Source of the DNA: Mucilaginibacter_A sp041088075
GTDB taxonomy: Bacteria > Bacteroidota > Bacteroidia > Sphingobacteriales > Sphingobacteriaceae
Assembly: GCF_041088075.1 (NCBI RefSeq)
Contig: NZ_JBGCVY010000017.1
Coordinates: forward strand, 13,538 to 77,537
Direction: 5' to 3'
DNA: 64,000 nt
A program made the position numbers and the translations under genes. Shown here piece after piece: positions 1 through 7,652 of this stretch (its first letter is position 1; each line of letters begins with the position of its first letter). Under the pieces are notes generated by a model. The model searched no databases and had not been told where the DNA came from. It worked only from the letters and a program-made list of their open reading frames with translations.

Positions 1-1
1 T

Positions 2-439
2 TGGAATAAATTATTAGACACTTTAAAACACTTTGACACACTTTTTAATGAAGAAAAGAACATTTATAATGTAAATAATCAGGATCAACTTTTTGAAAAC
101 AAAAGCATTCTTAATATTATAAGTGGGCCTAAATTTTCAGATAAGCCAAAAGAGTTAGAAATATTTGGCCACAATGTTTATAAAAGTGATATTAAAAATA
201 TTAAATGGGAACATAAAATGTTTGCCTTACACGGTACTAATATTCCATTAGATCTAAGTGTATTTTTTGAAATCAACTTTAATAACAACAATTATGACTT
301 CCAATTAAAAGTGTATGATGTTATTATTTACAAAGCTTCTAAAGCTTATAAAAACTTTTTTCTAGACAGTGAAATAGATGAAATTAACACAACATTAAAA
401 AAACACCTTCTAAAATATATTCAATCAAAAATTGATTAG
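2..439 (+). CDS. 5'-truncated unknown protein (C-terminal part)
   Basis: The reading frame is open from base 2 to the stop at 437-439, 145 codons, so the gene begins outside the window. The first ATG inside is at 218, but the frame upstream of it has no stop and reads as ordinary protein, so 218 is probably internal. The product is rich in Asn, Lys, Ile and Phe and shows no signal peptide, membrane segment or motif I recognise. The DNA is far more AT-rich than argD, which starts 12 bp downstream, and codon use differs accordingly, suggesting recent acquisition. Function unknown. Confidence 0.6.
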   Translation, partial: WNKLLDTLKHFDTLFNEEKNIYNVNNQDQLFENKSILNIISGPKFSDKPKELEIFGHNVYKSDIKNIKWEHKMFALHGTNIPLDLSVFFEINFNNNNYDFQLKVYDVIIYKASKAYKNFFLDSEIDEINTTLKKHLLKYIQSKID

Positions 440-451
440 AACTATCAAAAC

Positions 452-1609
452 ATGAAACCTTTCGACGTTTACCCCATCAACCATGTCAATATTGTTCGCG
501 GCCAGGGCAGTCTGGTTTGGGACGATCAAGGCCAGGAATACCTGGATTTATACGGCGGCCACGCGGTGATTTCTATCGGCCACACGCATCCGCATTATGT
601 AGAGCGGTTGGAAAACCAGTTGCACCAGTTGGGTTTTTACAGTAATTCCATCGAAATTCCTATCCAAAAAGAGTTTGCGGAGAAGTTGGGCAAGGTTTCC
701 GGCCGGGAAGATTACCAGTTGTTTTTATGCAATTCCGGTGCGGAAGCAAATGAAAACGCGTTGAAACTGGCTTCTTTTTACAATGGCAGAAAAAAGGTAA
801 TTGCGTTTAGGAAAGCTTTTCACGGCCGTACTTCTCTGGCGGTTGCAGTTACCGATAACCCGAAAATTTTGGCACCGGTTAATGAAACGGACAATGTTAT
901 TTTTTTGCCCTGGAATGATGAAACCGCTTTAGAACAGGCTTTTGCGGAAAATGAAATAAGTTCTGTTATTATCGAAGGCATCCAGGGCGTTGGCGGGATA
1001 CAGGTTGCGGCAGAAAGTTTTTTGCAGAAAATCCGTTCGCTTTGCGATCATTATAATGCTGTTTTTATTGCCGATTCTGTGCAATGCGGTTACGGCCGTA
1101 CCGGTAAATTTTACTCACATGATTTTGCCGGTGTAGATGCTGATATTTACACCATGGCCAAAGGTATGGGCAACGGTTTCCCGATTGGCGGCATTTCGAT
1201 TGCGCCCAAAATAAAACCGGTTTATTATATGCTGGGCACTACTTTTGGCGGAAACCATTTGGCTTGTGCCGCAGGTTTGGCGGTTTTGGAAGTGATGGAA
1301 CAAGATAACCTGATGCAAAATGCAGCCGAAGTCGGCGGATATTTGATTGAAGAATTGAAGAAATTTGAGCAGGTAAAAGAAGTACGCGGCCGTGGTTTGA
1401 TGATCGGGATTGATTTGCCGGAAACTTTGGCGCATGTAAAAGCGGAACTTTTATTTAAATACCATATTTTTACAGGAGAAGCCAAACCAAATGTGATCCG
1501 TTTGCTGCCTGCTTTAAATTTAACCAAAGCACATGCGGATCGTTTTTTGGAAGCTTTTAGTTTGGCGATGAAAAATGCGCCGGTTGCGGTTTTTAATCCT
1601 TCGATGTAA
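452..1609 (+). CDS. argD: acetylornithine / succinylornithine aminotransferase
   Basis: Class III PLP-dependent aminotransferase, 385 aa, normal length for ArgD. It transfers an amino group from glutamate to an N-acylated glutamate semialdehyde in arginine biosynthesis, in the cytoplasm. Visible landmarks are the N-terminal YGGHAV and GHTHP segments, the cofactor-binding NSGAEANE loop near residue 93, the AFHGRT segment, the Asp of IADSVQCGYGRTG, and the PLP lysine K237 in MAKGMGNGFPIGG. In Bacteroidota the acyl group is often succinyl, which fits the SOTCase-type carbamoyltransferase 1.4 kb downstream. Normally the two genes are closer; here a TlpA-like gene and a repeat region lie between them. 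Confidence 0.9.
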   Translation: MKPFDVYPINHVNIVRGQGSLVWDDQGQEYLDLYGGHAVISIGHTHPHYVERLENQLHQLGFYSNSIEIPIQKEFAEKLGKVSGREDYQLFLCNSGAEANENALKLASFYNGRKKVIAFRKAFHGRTSLAVAVTDNPKILAPVNETDNVIFLPWNDETALEQAFAENEISSVIIEGIQGVGGIQVAAESFLQKIRSLCDHYNAVFIADSVQCGYGRTGKFYSHDFAGVDADIYTMAKGMGNGFPIGGISIAPKIKPVYYMLGTTFGGNHLACAAGLAVLEVMEQDNLMQNAAEVGGYLIEELKKFEQVKEVRGRGLMIGIDLPETLAHVKAELLFKYHIFTGEAKPNVIRLLPALNLTKAHADRFLEAFSLAMKNAPVAVFNPSM

Positions 1610-1669
1610 GAAATTCTAAAAAAACACTGTTGTGTGTAAGCACCTTCGACATACCATAAAATTATAAAC

Positions 1670-2677
1670 ATGATTAAAATTTCATTACTATCACTATTAA
1701 TTACAATTTCTACAGGTTCTTTTTCACAAATACGAAAGGGAGAGTTTGAAATTTTAGGTAATGTTTCGGGATTTCAAGACAGCACCTACATCAGATTGTA
1801 TGACTTCTCGTCAGGCTCAAATATCCTTATGGATTCTGCTAAAATTGTTAGCGGCAAATTTGTTTTTAAAGGATCAATCAATAGAAATTTTCAACAAGTT
1901 GGAGTGGTATCTTCTGATTTTAAAAATATAAAATTGTTTTGGCTTGAAAATTCAATCATCCATTTTAACGCAGAAAAAGACAAGTTTAGTAAAGCCATCA
2001 TCACAGGTTCTTTTATGCAGAATGAAGCAAACCAGTTAGATTCTATTATACAACTAAATCCAAAACAGGAAAAAGGCGATAATATAGCTTATATAAAAGA
2101 ACATCCTAATTCGTTCTATAGTGGTTTTTTGTTAAAAGTCTATTGTACAACATGGGGCAAAGACACGTCTAAGCTTTTATATAAGGGACTTTCGGAAAAA
2201 GTTAAAAAATCGGAATTTGGAAAAAGTATTGGTGAATATTTATCTTTAAGTAAAGATATAAAAGTCGGTGATAAATCTGCCAATTTTACTTTGCCTAATA
2301 TTAATGGAAAAAAAGTTTCACTATCGGACTATAAAGGAAAATATGTTCTATTGGATTTTTGGGGTTCTTGGTGTAAGCCTTGCAGGGAGGAAAACCCCAA
2401 TTTAGTGAAAACCTACAGTAAATTTAAAAGCAAAGGTTTCGACATATTGGGTATTTCTGTTGAGACAAAAAGGCAGGATTGGCTTGACGCAATTCGTCAG
2501 GACAAGATAAGCTGGGAAAGTTTAAGCGATTTAAAAGGCAGCAATAACCTTGCTTCGCTAATTTTCGGCATACATTATTATCCTGCTAATTTTCTTATCG
2601 ATCCCAAAGGAGTAATTATTGCAAAAGATTTAAGAGGAGATGCCCTAAGCAAAAAGCTTGCTGAATTACTAAAATAA
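1670..2677 (+). CDS. TlpA-like thiol-disulfide oxidoreductase with DUF4369 domain
   Basis: 335 aa secreted or periplasmic protein. A signal peptide covers residues 1-19 (cleavage after SFS). A beta-rich DUF4369-like domain occupies about 25-130, and an AhpC/TSA-thioredoxin domain starts near 200. The redox motif is WCKPC; the cis-proline loop reads YYPANFLIDP and the C-terminus ends RGDALSKKLAELLK. The family reduces or shuffles disulfides in the periplasm; the substrate is unknown. The gene is clearly more AT-rich than argD and argF', between which it lies, so it looks inserted. It resembles the TlpA-like gene at 25296 in domain layout and C-terminus, a paralogue pair within 24 kb. Confidence 0.82.
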   Translation: MIKISLLSLLITISTGSFSQIRKGEFEILGNVSGFQDSTYIRLYDFSSGSNILMDSAKIVSGKFVFKGSINRNFQQVGVVSSDFKNIKLFWLENSIIHFNAEKDKFSKAIITGSFMQNEANQLDSIIQLNPKQEKGDNIAYIKEHPNSFYSGFLLKVYCTTWGKDTSKLLYKGLSEKVKKSEFGKSIGEYLSLSKDIKVGDKSANFTLPNINGKKVSLSDYKGKYVLLDFWGSWCKPCREENPNLVKTYSKFKSKGFDILGISVETKRQDWLDAIRQDKISWESLSDLKGSNNLASLIFGIHYYPANFLIDPKGVIIAKDLRGDALSKKLAELLK

Positions 2678-3048
2678 AACCAGCCTACACACAACATTGG
2701 TTTGGCAAAAAACTGGCTGACGGATTTAATTGAACTTTTGGTTTGCTATTTTGCTTTAGTTTCAGCTTGACGAACAAAAATTTAGCCGGTAAAAGAAGCT
2801 CTGGCATTTGAATATAAATTTAACTTTGGTTCTGGCTGACGAATTCCAAATACCAGTTCTTCGCCAAGCCCCCAGCGATAAAAGAAGCATTTTGTCATTT
2901 CGACCCAAAGGGAGAAATCTTCATCGAAACAGAAAACATGCTTCTTTTATCACCTTAAAATAACTAACGCTTGAAAGAAGATCCCTCCTATCGTCGGGAT
3001 GACAGCACACAAATTCAACCCAAATAGAAAGCCCTTCAATACAAATAC
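2678..3048. repeat. 371-bp intergenic repeat region before argF'
   Basis: No gene is visible. The region holds a near-copy of the 12-base word at 2788-2800 (GGTAAAAGAAGCT), an exact copy at 2879-2890 and an inverted exact copy at 2938-2949. Between and after the last two lie sequences of the GTCATnnCGA type: GTCATTTCGAC then GGGAGAAATCT at about 2894-2921, and GATCCCTCC then GTCGGGATGACAG at about 2980-3005. The same partnership of word plus GTCAT repeat recurs in the array at 44601-45107. The short tail just upstream of the ATG at 3049 must contain the argF' leader. Confidence 0.75.
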
Positions 3049-3996
3049 ATGAAACTCTTCTCCTCCGTAAACGATGTTGCCGATATAAATGCACTGGTAA
3101 AAGAAGCATTGGATTTGAAAAAAAACCCTTTCGCTTTTCAGCATTTGGGAAAGAACAAAACGCTGGGTTTGGTTTTCCTGAACCCAAGTTTACGCACACG
3201 TATGAGCACGCAAAAAGCGGCCATGAATTTGGGCATGAACGTGATGGTTTTGAACATTGACAAAGAAGGCTGGGCGTTGGAATTGCGCGATAACGTGGTG
3301 ATGGACGGCACAACGGTTGAACATATCCGCGAAGCAGCGGCCGTCATCGGGCAATATGTGGATATTTTGGGACTTCGCTCTTTCCCCAGTTTGCAAAACC
3401 GCGATGAAGATTACGGCGAAGTGATCTTTAACAAATTTGTGGAGTTGTGCGGCGTTCCGGTGGTGAGTTTGGAATCGGCAACGCGGCATCCGCTGCAAAG
3501 CCTGGCCGATTTAGTTACGATTGAAGAACTCAAAACCACGTCTCGGCCAAAAGTAGTTTTAACCTGGGCGCCGCATGTAAAAGCGTTGCCGCAAGCCGTT
3601 CCAAATTCTTTTGCCGAATGGATGTGTAAGGCCGATGTTGATTTTACCATCGCTCATCCGGCCGGGTTGGAACTTTCTACCGAATTTACGCAAGGTGCAA
3701 CCATCACCCACAACCAAACTGAAGCTTTGCAGGATGCAGATTTTATCTACGTCAAAAACTGGTCGGCTTTTGAGCCGTATGGGAAAGTGATCCCGGGAAA
3801 CGAGGATTGGATGATGACGAATGCAAAACTCAAAAACACAAACAACGCTAAAGTGATGCACTGCTTGCCGGTTCGCCGCGATCTGGAACTGTCCGCAGAA
3901 ATATTAGACGGGCCAAATTCTATCGTGATAAAAGAAGCAGGCAACCGCGAATGGGCGGCGCAGGCGGTTTTAAAACGGATGCTGGAAGCGATGTAA
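3049..3996 (+). CDS. argF': N-succinylornithine carbamoyltransferase (SOTCase-type ArgF')
   Basis: 315 aa aspartate/ornithine carbamoyltransferase-family enzyme of arginine biosynthesis. The carbamoyl-phosphate loop reads NPSLRTRMST where ordinary OTCases have STRTR. HPLQSLADL carries the conserved His-Pro and MHCLPVRRDLE the C-terminal Cys-Leu-Pro motif. This combination is typical of the AOTCase/SOTCase branch of Bacteroidota and Xanthomonas, which use acylated ornithine. A proline in LRSFPSL may be the residue reported to favour succinyl over acetyl substrate in Bacteroides; I infer that only from position. The gene contains one exact copy of the 12-base word at 3098-3109 (VKEAL) and a near copy at 3929-3940 (IKEAG). 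Its stop abuts the stop of the convergent antiporter gene with no spacer. Confidence 0.88.
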   Translation: MKLFSSVNDVADINALVKEALDLKKNPFAFQHLGKNKTLGLVFLNPSLRTRMSTQKAAMNLGMNVMVLNIDKEGWALELRDNVVMDGTTVEHIREAAAVIGQYVDILGLRSFPSLQNRDEDYGEVIFNKFVELCGVPVVSLESATRHPLQSLADLVTIEELKTTSRPKVVLTWAPHVKALPQAVPNSFAEWMCKADVDFTIAHPAGLELSTEFTQGATITHNQTEALQDADFIYVKNWSAFEPYGKVIPGNEDWMMTNAKLKNTNNAKVMHCLPVRRDLELSAEILDGPNSIVIKEAGNREWAAQAVLKRMLEAM

Positions 3997-5262
3997 TTAC
4001 TCCAATTGGGGCGAATGTAAAGGCTGCTTTTTTACGAAAATATCTGTTACTTTATTTAAGGTGAGCCCTTGCACCACGACAGAAAAAATCACTATAAAAT
4101 AACAGCCAGCTTCAATTACTTCTTTGTACCTGCTGTTTGGGATAGATAAAGCCAGCGCAATAGAAATACCACCGCGTACGCCAGCCCAGGTTAAAATCCC
4201 AACATTGTTATAATTTACATTTAATGTCCTCCGCAAAAAAACTACCGGAACTGAAATACTTAACCCTCTTGCTATCAAAATAATTAAAACGGCGCCGATG
4301 CAAATAAGCCAATAATGGGTTAAAAAAGGCATCATCACGATCTGTAAACCAATCATCACGAACAGGATGGTATTGAGTAGTTCATCAATAATCATCCAAA
4401 ACTTCTCCAAAAAATCGTTCAACTTGCCGGAAGGATCTTTGCCAAAGCGCAAATTGCCAATTAAAAGCCCGGCCGATACCACGGCTAAAGGAATAGACAA
4501 ATGCAGTTTGTTGGCGAGAACGGAAATCCCCATCACCAAAGCCAGCGAAACCATGACCAGCGTTTGAAAGTCGTCCACTTTACGCATCACCCGATAAGCA
4601 ATAAAAGCCAAAAAAGTGCCCAACGCAATCCCGCCAAAAACTTCCTGTGCAAATAAAGCGGCAATTTTGGAGGGGTGAACCTGATCGCCGGTTTGAGAGA
4701 TATATTCTAAAACAGAAACAAAAAGGATCAGGCCGATGCCATCATTAAAAAGGGATTCGCCGGTGATGATCGTTTCTAAATGCTTTGGCATGTTTGATTT
4801 TTTTAAGACTGCCGAAACCGCAACCGGGTCTGTCGGCGAAATTAGCGCACCAAAAAGCAGGCAATAAATAAAAGGGATTTCAACCTTGACCAAATTGGTA
4901 AGCCAGTTAAAAAGCACCCCGAAAATAAAGGTAGAAAGCACCACGCCAACCGTACTTAAAATAAACACTGCCCCGATCTGTTTTTTAAGCTCTCCCCAAT
5001 TAAAACGAAGCGCGCTTGCAAAAAGCAGAAAGCCAAGCATGGTGTTTAACAGCGTTTGCGAAAAATCTATATGGTTGTTTAAACCGGTAAGGGTTTTAAA
5101 CAACACCGGAAAAACTTCTCCGGTAAAAACAGCAATAACAGAAACCACAACAGCAATACTGATGACACCGATTGCGCCGGGCAGTTTAAAAAACCTGGCG
5201 TTAATAAATGAAAAAACAGCGCTTACCACAACCAGTATGGTTGTAATTATAAATGTGTCCAT
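3997..5262 (-). CDS. CPA1-family Na+/H+ antiporter
   Basis: Integral membrane protein of about 421 aa with roughly 11-12 hydrophobic segments. The ion-binding helix contains SPTDPVAVSAV, and ESLFNDGIG follows about 30 residues later; both are hallmarks of the NhaP/NHE (CPA1) branch. It should exchange Na+ or K+ for H+ across the inner membrane for pH and salt homeostasis. I start it at ATG 5262 (MDTFIITT); a TTG two codons upstream at 5268 is possible but less likely. No long cytoplasmic regulatory tail is present. The gene converges on argF' with abutting stops (TAATTA) and no terminator hairpin between them. Confidence 0.88.
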   Translation of the reverse strand: MDTFIITTILVVVSAVFSFINARFFKLPGAIGVISIAVVVSVIAVFTGEVFPVLFKTLTGLNNHIDFSQTLLNTMLGFLLFASALRFNWGELKKQIGAVFILSTVGVVLSTFIFGVLFNWLTNLVKVEIPFIYCLLFGALISPTDPVAVSAVLKKSNMPKHLETIITGESLFNDGIGLILFVSVLEYISQTGDQVHPSKIAALFAQEVFGGIALGTFLAFIAYRVMRKVDDFQTLVMVSLALVMGISVLANKLHLSIPLAVVSAGLLIGNLRFGKDPSGKLNDFLEKFWMIIDELLNTILFVMIGLQIVMMPFLTHYWLICIGAVLIILIARGLSISVPVVFLRRTLNVNYNNVGILTWAGVRGGISIALALSIPNSRYKEVIEAGCYFIVIFSVVVQGLTLNKVTDIFVKKQPLHSPQLE

Positions 5263-5413
5263 AAACAAATATAATGAAAGAAGGCAAAGACGGATTGTTT
5301 ATGGGCATTATAAATGGTTTTTTCAAAATTCTTTTTTATTACTCCAACTCAAACAATCGGGGCTTAAAATGCTTTTTTTATGGCAATAAATTTTAAACTT
5401 AAACCAGCATAAA

Positions 5414-5776
5414 ATGATAGATCCAAAAGATGCAGTTCTCCGCGACCTGGACGACCAGGGAAACCCCGATGACAACAACCGGGTACATGACGATGTGGGT
5501 TTTTTGGGCGATGAAGAACAAGACACAGCAGGCGACAACGACACACCAACACCAGAAGGACACCAAATACCAAAAGCCATGACGATAGAACAGGAAGGCG
5601 AAAAGCCTTGGGAAAACACCAGCGGAACCACTAATCTAACGGAAGAACAGTTGGAAAAAGTGCCTTCCCCATCCACCAACACACCGGAAGAAAATGCCGC
5701 TGCCGAACAACCTGAAACGGAAGGCGCCGGTTACCGCGAAGAGCCAGACCAGGCAAAAGTAGGCGGAGAAGAATAA
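5414..5776 (+). CDS. small acidic, disordered hypothetical protein
   Basis: 120 aa, very rich in Glu, Asp, Pro, Asn, Gln and Thr, with almost no hydrophobic runs, no signal peptide and no Cys. Such composition predicts an intrinsically disordered, highly acidic cytoplasmic protein. Codon usage and GC content match the neighbouring housekeeping genes, which supports real coding. The ATG follows an AT-rich stretch (TTTAAACTTAAACC) that could hold its promoter. It is followed directly by the palindromic element at 5795-5951. I do not recognise a family; a stress-related role would be a guess. Confidence 0.6.
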   Translation: MIDPKDAVLRDLDDQGNPDDNNRVHDDVGFLGDEEQDTAGDNDTPTPEGHQIPKAMTIEQEGEKPWENTSGTTNLTEEQLEKVPSPSTNTPEENAAAEQPETEGAGYREEPDQAKVGGEE

Positions 5777-5794
5777 GCCCGTTTTTTTGATTTA

Positions 5795-5951
5795 ACAGTT
5801 GTATAAACTTTTTTCTGGGTTGATGCTTCTTTTACCCTATAAAAATTGGTGAATATATTTAGCCTGAACAAACCAAAAACCAGGCATACCAATTTTTAGG
5901 TGGTAAAAGAAGCATTGCGTAAAGTACAAAAGAATAAGTTTGAACAAGTTT
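5795..5951. mobile_element. MITE-like palindromic element with TTA duplication
   Basis: 157-bp non-coding nested palindrome. The outer arms are ACAGTTGTATAAAC (from 5795) and GTTTGAACAAGTTT (to 5951). The inner arms are ATGCTTCTTTTACC (5823-5836) and GGTAAAAGAAGCAT (5902-5915), continued inward by AAAAATTGG (5842-5850) and CCAATTTTT. The element is bounded on both sides by TTA (5792-5794 and 5952-5954), consistent with a 3-bp target duplication. It closely resembles the elements at 18413 and 23634. Confidence 0.75.
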
Positions 5952-5958
5952 TTAGCTG

Positions 5959-5997
5959 AAAACGCAATTGGCCGCAACCCGGCTTGTTGCGTTTTTT
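5959..5997 (+). terminator. intrinsic terminator
   Basis: Stem AAAACGCAA (5959-5967) pairs with TTGCGTTTT (5987-5995), with a further GCC/GGC pairing inside the loop, followed by a T run. It lies just beyond the palindromic element and can end transcription of the gene at 5414. Confidence 0.65.
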
Positions 5998-6018
5998 TAT
6001 TTCCGATTTGTATCTTTG
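5987..6018 (+). promoter_or_regulatory. Bacteroidota-type promoter for the polyprenyl synthase gene
   Basis: TATCTTTG at 6011-6018 matches the -7 box TAnnTTTG. TTG at 5987-5989 lies about 21 bases upstream and may serve as the -33 element. The start codon of the next gene is at 6094, giving a leader of about 70 nt. Confidence 0.55.
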
Positions 6019-6093
6019 AACACAAACCCGAACAGAATTTACCTTGCTATGCTGGTTTTACTTATTACCAATATTAATTTATCAAACCGGTAA

Positions 6094-7065
6094 ATGCTTA
6101 GCATAGACGAGATTAAGAAACCGATAGCTGCCGAAATTGATGTTTTTGAAGATAAGTTCAAGGCATCAATGCACAGTTCGGTTCCGCTGCTCGACCGCAT
6201 CACCCATTACATCGTAAAAAGAAAAGGCAAGCAAATACGGCCGATGTTTGTTTTTTTTAGTGCCGGTTTGTGCGGCGGGATCAATGAAGCTACGCATCGC
6301 GGCGCAGCTTTGGTGGAACTGCTACATACCGCAACTTTGGTGCATGATGATGTGGTGGACAACTCCTATCAGCGGCGCGGTTTCTTCTCCATCAATGCGT
6401 TGTGGAAAAACAAAATTGCGGTTTTGGTTGGCGATTATTTGCTTTCAAAAGGCTTGCTGCTTTCGCTGGACAACAATGATTTTTCACTGTTAAAAATAGT
6501 ATCCGAAGCGGTAAAACAAATGAGCGAAGGCGAACTGTTGCAGATTGAGAAAGTGCGGAAAATGGATGTGGGCGAACCGATTTATTACGAAGTCATCCGG
6601 CAAAAAACTGCTTCTTTAATTGCTTCGTGTTGTGCCTGCGGTGCGGCTTCTGCCGGTGCAAATGCAGAAACGGTTGAACGGATGCGGCTTTTTGGGGAGA
6701 AAATCGGCATAGCTTTCCAGATCAAAGACGATATGTTTGATTTTGGTTTGGATGATGTGGGCAAACCTTTGGGCATTGATATCAAGGAGAAAAAAATAAC
6801 GTTGCCGTTAATTTATGCCTTAAACAAAGCATCCAAAATTGACCGCCGAAACATCATCAACCTCGTTAAAAACCACAACGAAGAACCCAAAAAAGTAGCT
6901 GAAATTATTGCTTTTGTAAAAGGTTCCGGCGGCCTGGCTTATGCTGCTACCCAAATGGCCAAATACCAGGAAGAAGCTTTTTCAATTTTAAACACTTTCC
7001 CGCCAAGTGAATTTAGAACTGGTTTGGAACAGTTGGTGCGCTTTACTACAGAGCGCAAAAAATAG
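6094..7065 (+). CDS. ispB: polyprenyl diphosphate synthase (trans-isoprenyl)
   Basis: 323 aa all-alpha prenyltransferase. It condenses isopentenyl diphosphate units into a long-chain prenyl diphosphate, probably the side chain of menaquinone. The first aspartate-rich motif is VHDDVVDNS near residue 84 and the second is KDDMFDFG near 211; the GKQIRP segment for substrate binding is near 48. Length and motifs fit the octaprenyl/heptaprenyl synthase group; chain length cannot be decided by eye, so the symbol is provisional. It sits alone between a terminator-promoter pair and a degenerate copy of the 12-base word (GGTAAAAGAAGTAT, 7068-7081). Confidence 0.85.
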   Translation: MLSIDEIKKPIAAEIDVFEDKFKASMHSSVPLLDRITHYIVKRKGKQIRPMFVFFSAGLCGGINEATHRGAALVELLHTATLVHDDVVDNSYQRRGFFSINALWKNKIAVLVGDYLLSKGLLLSLDNNDFSLLKIVSEAVKQMSEGELLQIEKVRKMDVGEPIYYEVIRQKTASLIASCCACGAASAGANAETVERMRLFGEKIGIAFQIKDDMFDFGLDDVGKPLGIDIKEKKITLPLIYALNKASKIDRRNIINLVKNHNEEPKKVAEIIAFVKGSGGLAYAATQMAKYQEEAFSILNTFPPSEFRTGLEQLVRFTTERKK

Positions 7066-7224
7066 GTGGTAAAAGAAGTATTGCTAATTACTTGCTTTTT
7101 TATTTTCAAAACCCTTACTTTTAAATAATGCTTCAAACACATCCTGTTGTTCAGCATTTATAAACCTATTTTTTTTGCTGTCTTGATTTATTTTTTTCCT
7201 GGAATTTATCAATAAAACGAAGTT

Positions 7225-7650
7225 ATGTTAAAACTTATCGTCCTCCTCTTATTATTGTTTACGCTGAAAAGTAGCACATATGCCCAAGACGCAAAAACGG
7301 ATTCGCTAAAAACCGCAACGATTGCTGTTACAGATGCAGACAAATATTTAAAAATCAATAAAAAGATTAGAAAGGCTTTTCGGCATAAAAACCTTAACAG
7401 TACGTCGGATTATTTTAAGCCTACTTTGCAAACTACCAGCAATCCAAAATTTCTTGCTGATTCTAATTATGTAAAAGTTTATCGGCATACCGCTTTTGAA
7501 AGTACTGTTTACCAGATTCCGCTTAATAGAACTAAGGTTGTTATAGTAGTTGTGGTGGTTGCAGGTGTTGTAGTAACAGTAATAGTTATTGCAAAAATAG
7601 CAGAAAAAATAGGGAACGGTTTAGCTAATTTTCTTGGTGGTGTTAAATAA
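7225..7650 (+). CDS. small secreted or membrane-anchored hypothetical protein
   Basis: 141 aa. An N-terminal signal peptide ends near STYAQ (residue 21). The middle is polar and mature-like, and a very hydrophobic valine-rich segment near residues 104-123 (VVIVVVVVAGVVV) is followed by a charged and glycine-containing tail. It is therefore either anchored in the membrane by its C-terminal helix or associated with the cell envelope. No family recognised. It converges on the GH3-like gene with 2 bp between stops. Confidence 0.6.
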   Translation: MLKLIVLLLLLFTLKSSTYAQDAKTDSLKTATIAVTDADKYLKINKKIRKAFRHKNLNSTSDYFKPTLQTTSNPKFLADSNYVKVYRHTAFESTVYQIPLNRTKVVIVVVVVAGVVVTVIVIAKIAEKIGNGLANFLGGVK

Positions 7651-7652
7651 CA

